Assembly (NCBI GenBank): GCA_040902925.1
Contig: JBBDWJ010000292.1
Location: 1-14,300 of the forward strand
DNA from: JBBDWJ01 sp040902925
GTDB lineage: Bacteria > Acidobacteriota > Terriglobia > Bryobacterales > UBA6623
Direction of reading: 5' to 3'
Length of the DNA stretch: 14,300 nt
Below, in pieces: positions 14,209 through 14,300 of the stretch; the first letter of the stretch is position 1; each line of letters begins with the position of its first letter. The position numbers and the translations under genes are program-made. The notes under the pieces were generated by a model. The model was not told the origin of the DNA, made no database searches, and saw only the letters and a program-made list of their open reading frames with translations.

Positions 14209-14234
14209 CCCGATCCGTGGATAAGGGGATCGGG
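14209..14234. repeat. 8-bp inverted repeat upstream of the DUF1553 promoter
   Basis: CCCGATCC (14209-14216) and GGATCGGG (14227-14234) are exact inverted copies with a 10-base spacer. They sit 14 bases upstream of the -35 of the DUF1553 promoter and 27 bases before a possible divergent start codon. That is a place for an operator, but a leader hairpin is equally possible. Confidence 0.4.
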
Positions 14235-14261
14235 AAAAGGAGGGGCAAGGCGGAGGGGTGC

Positions 14262-14300
14262 ATGAGCAGGGTGTGGGAGCTCGCCGACGGCAGCGAGACG
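14262..14300 (+). CDS. Possible 5' end of a divergent gene, cut by the window edge
   Basis: An ATG at 14262 is preceded by GGAGG (14252-14256) with 5-base spacing and is open for the remaining 13 codons (MSRVWELADGSET). The good ribosome site and its place divergent from the DUF1553 operon suggest a real gene start. Thirteen residues are too few to recognise a family, and no plus-strand promoter was identified. Confidence 0.35.
   Translation, partial: MSRVWELADGSET

Overview
The window looks like a piece of a GC-rich Gram-negative chromosome. The best fit is an Acidobacteriota genome of the Solibacter/Bryobacter type. The reasons are a complete Tol-Pal envelope cluster without ybgC, a Pal lipoprotein carrying an extra beta-sandwich-like domain, a DUF1553/DUF1501 gene pair (typical of Planctomycetota, Verrucomicrobiota and Acidobacteriota), and a sialidase-like lipoprotein of a kind common in those groups. 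The phylum call is an inference from gene content, not a measured placement. No tRNA, rRNA, CRISPR array or intact mobile element was seen.

Layout. Positions 1-110 hold only the possible tail of a frame cut by the window edge. A GNAT acetyltransferase (minus, about 111-770) is divergent from an exported sialidase/BNR-repeat protein (plus, 808-2052). That gene converges on a minus-strand pair, recN (4702-2960) followed by a CysQ-type phosphatase (2897-2115). A 334-bp divergent intergenic region (4703-5036) separates recN from the Tol-Pal block.

The Tol-Pal block runs tolQ-tolR-tolA/tonB-like-tolB (5037-8386). The cistrons overlap by 53, 4 and 4 bases and are probably translationally coupled. 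After tolB, a 199-bp gap holds a good sigma70-like promoter (-35 at 8451, -10 at 8473) and a leader hairpin for pal (8586-9356). A textbook intrinsic terminator follows pal (9385-9431), and cpoB/ybgF (9569-10462) lies beyond it. TolQ and TolR form the inner-membrane proton channel. The TonB-like TolA transmits force across the periplasm to TolB and Pal at the outer membrane and peptidoglycan. CpoB links this machine to septal wall synthesis.

The right end carries a second minus-strand operon: a DUF1549/DUF1553 protein with a CxxCH motif (14132-12138) and, 11 bp downstream, a Tat-exported DUF1501 protein (12126-10705). It has a clear promoter (TTGACC-N17-TAAGAT) and a strong ribosome site that fixes a GTG start. 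A possible divergent gene begins at 14262 and runs off the edge.

Most of the window is ordinary core and envelope biology. The parts most worth a second look are the extra domain in Pal, the separate transcription unit of pal with its structured leader, the cysteine cluster of the sialidase-like protein, and the uncharacterised DUF1553/DUF1501 pair.
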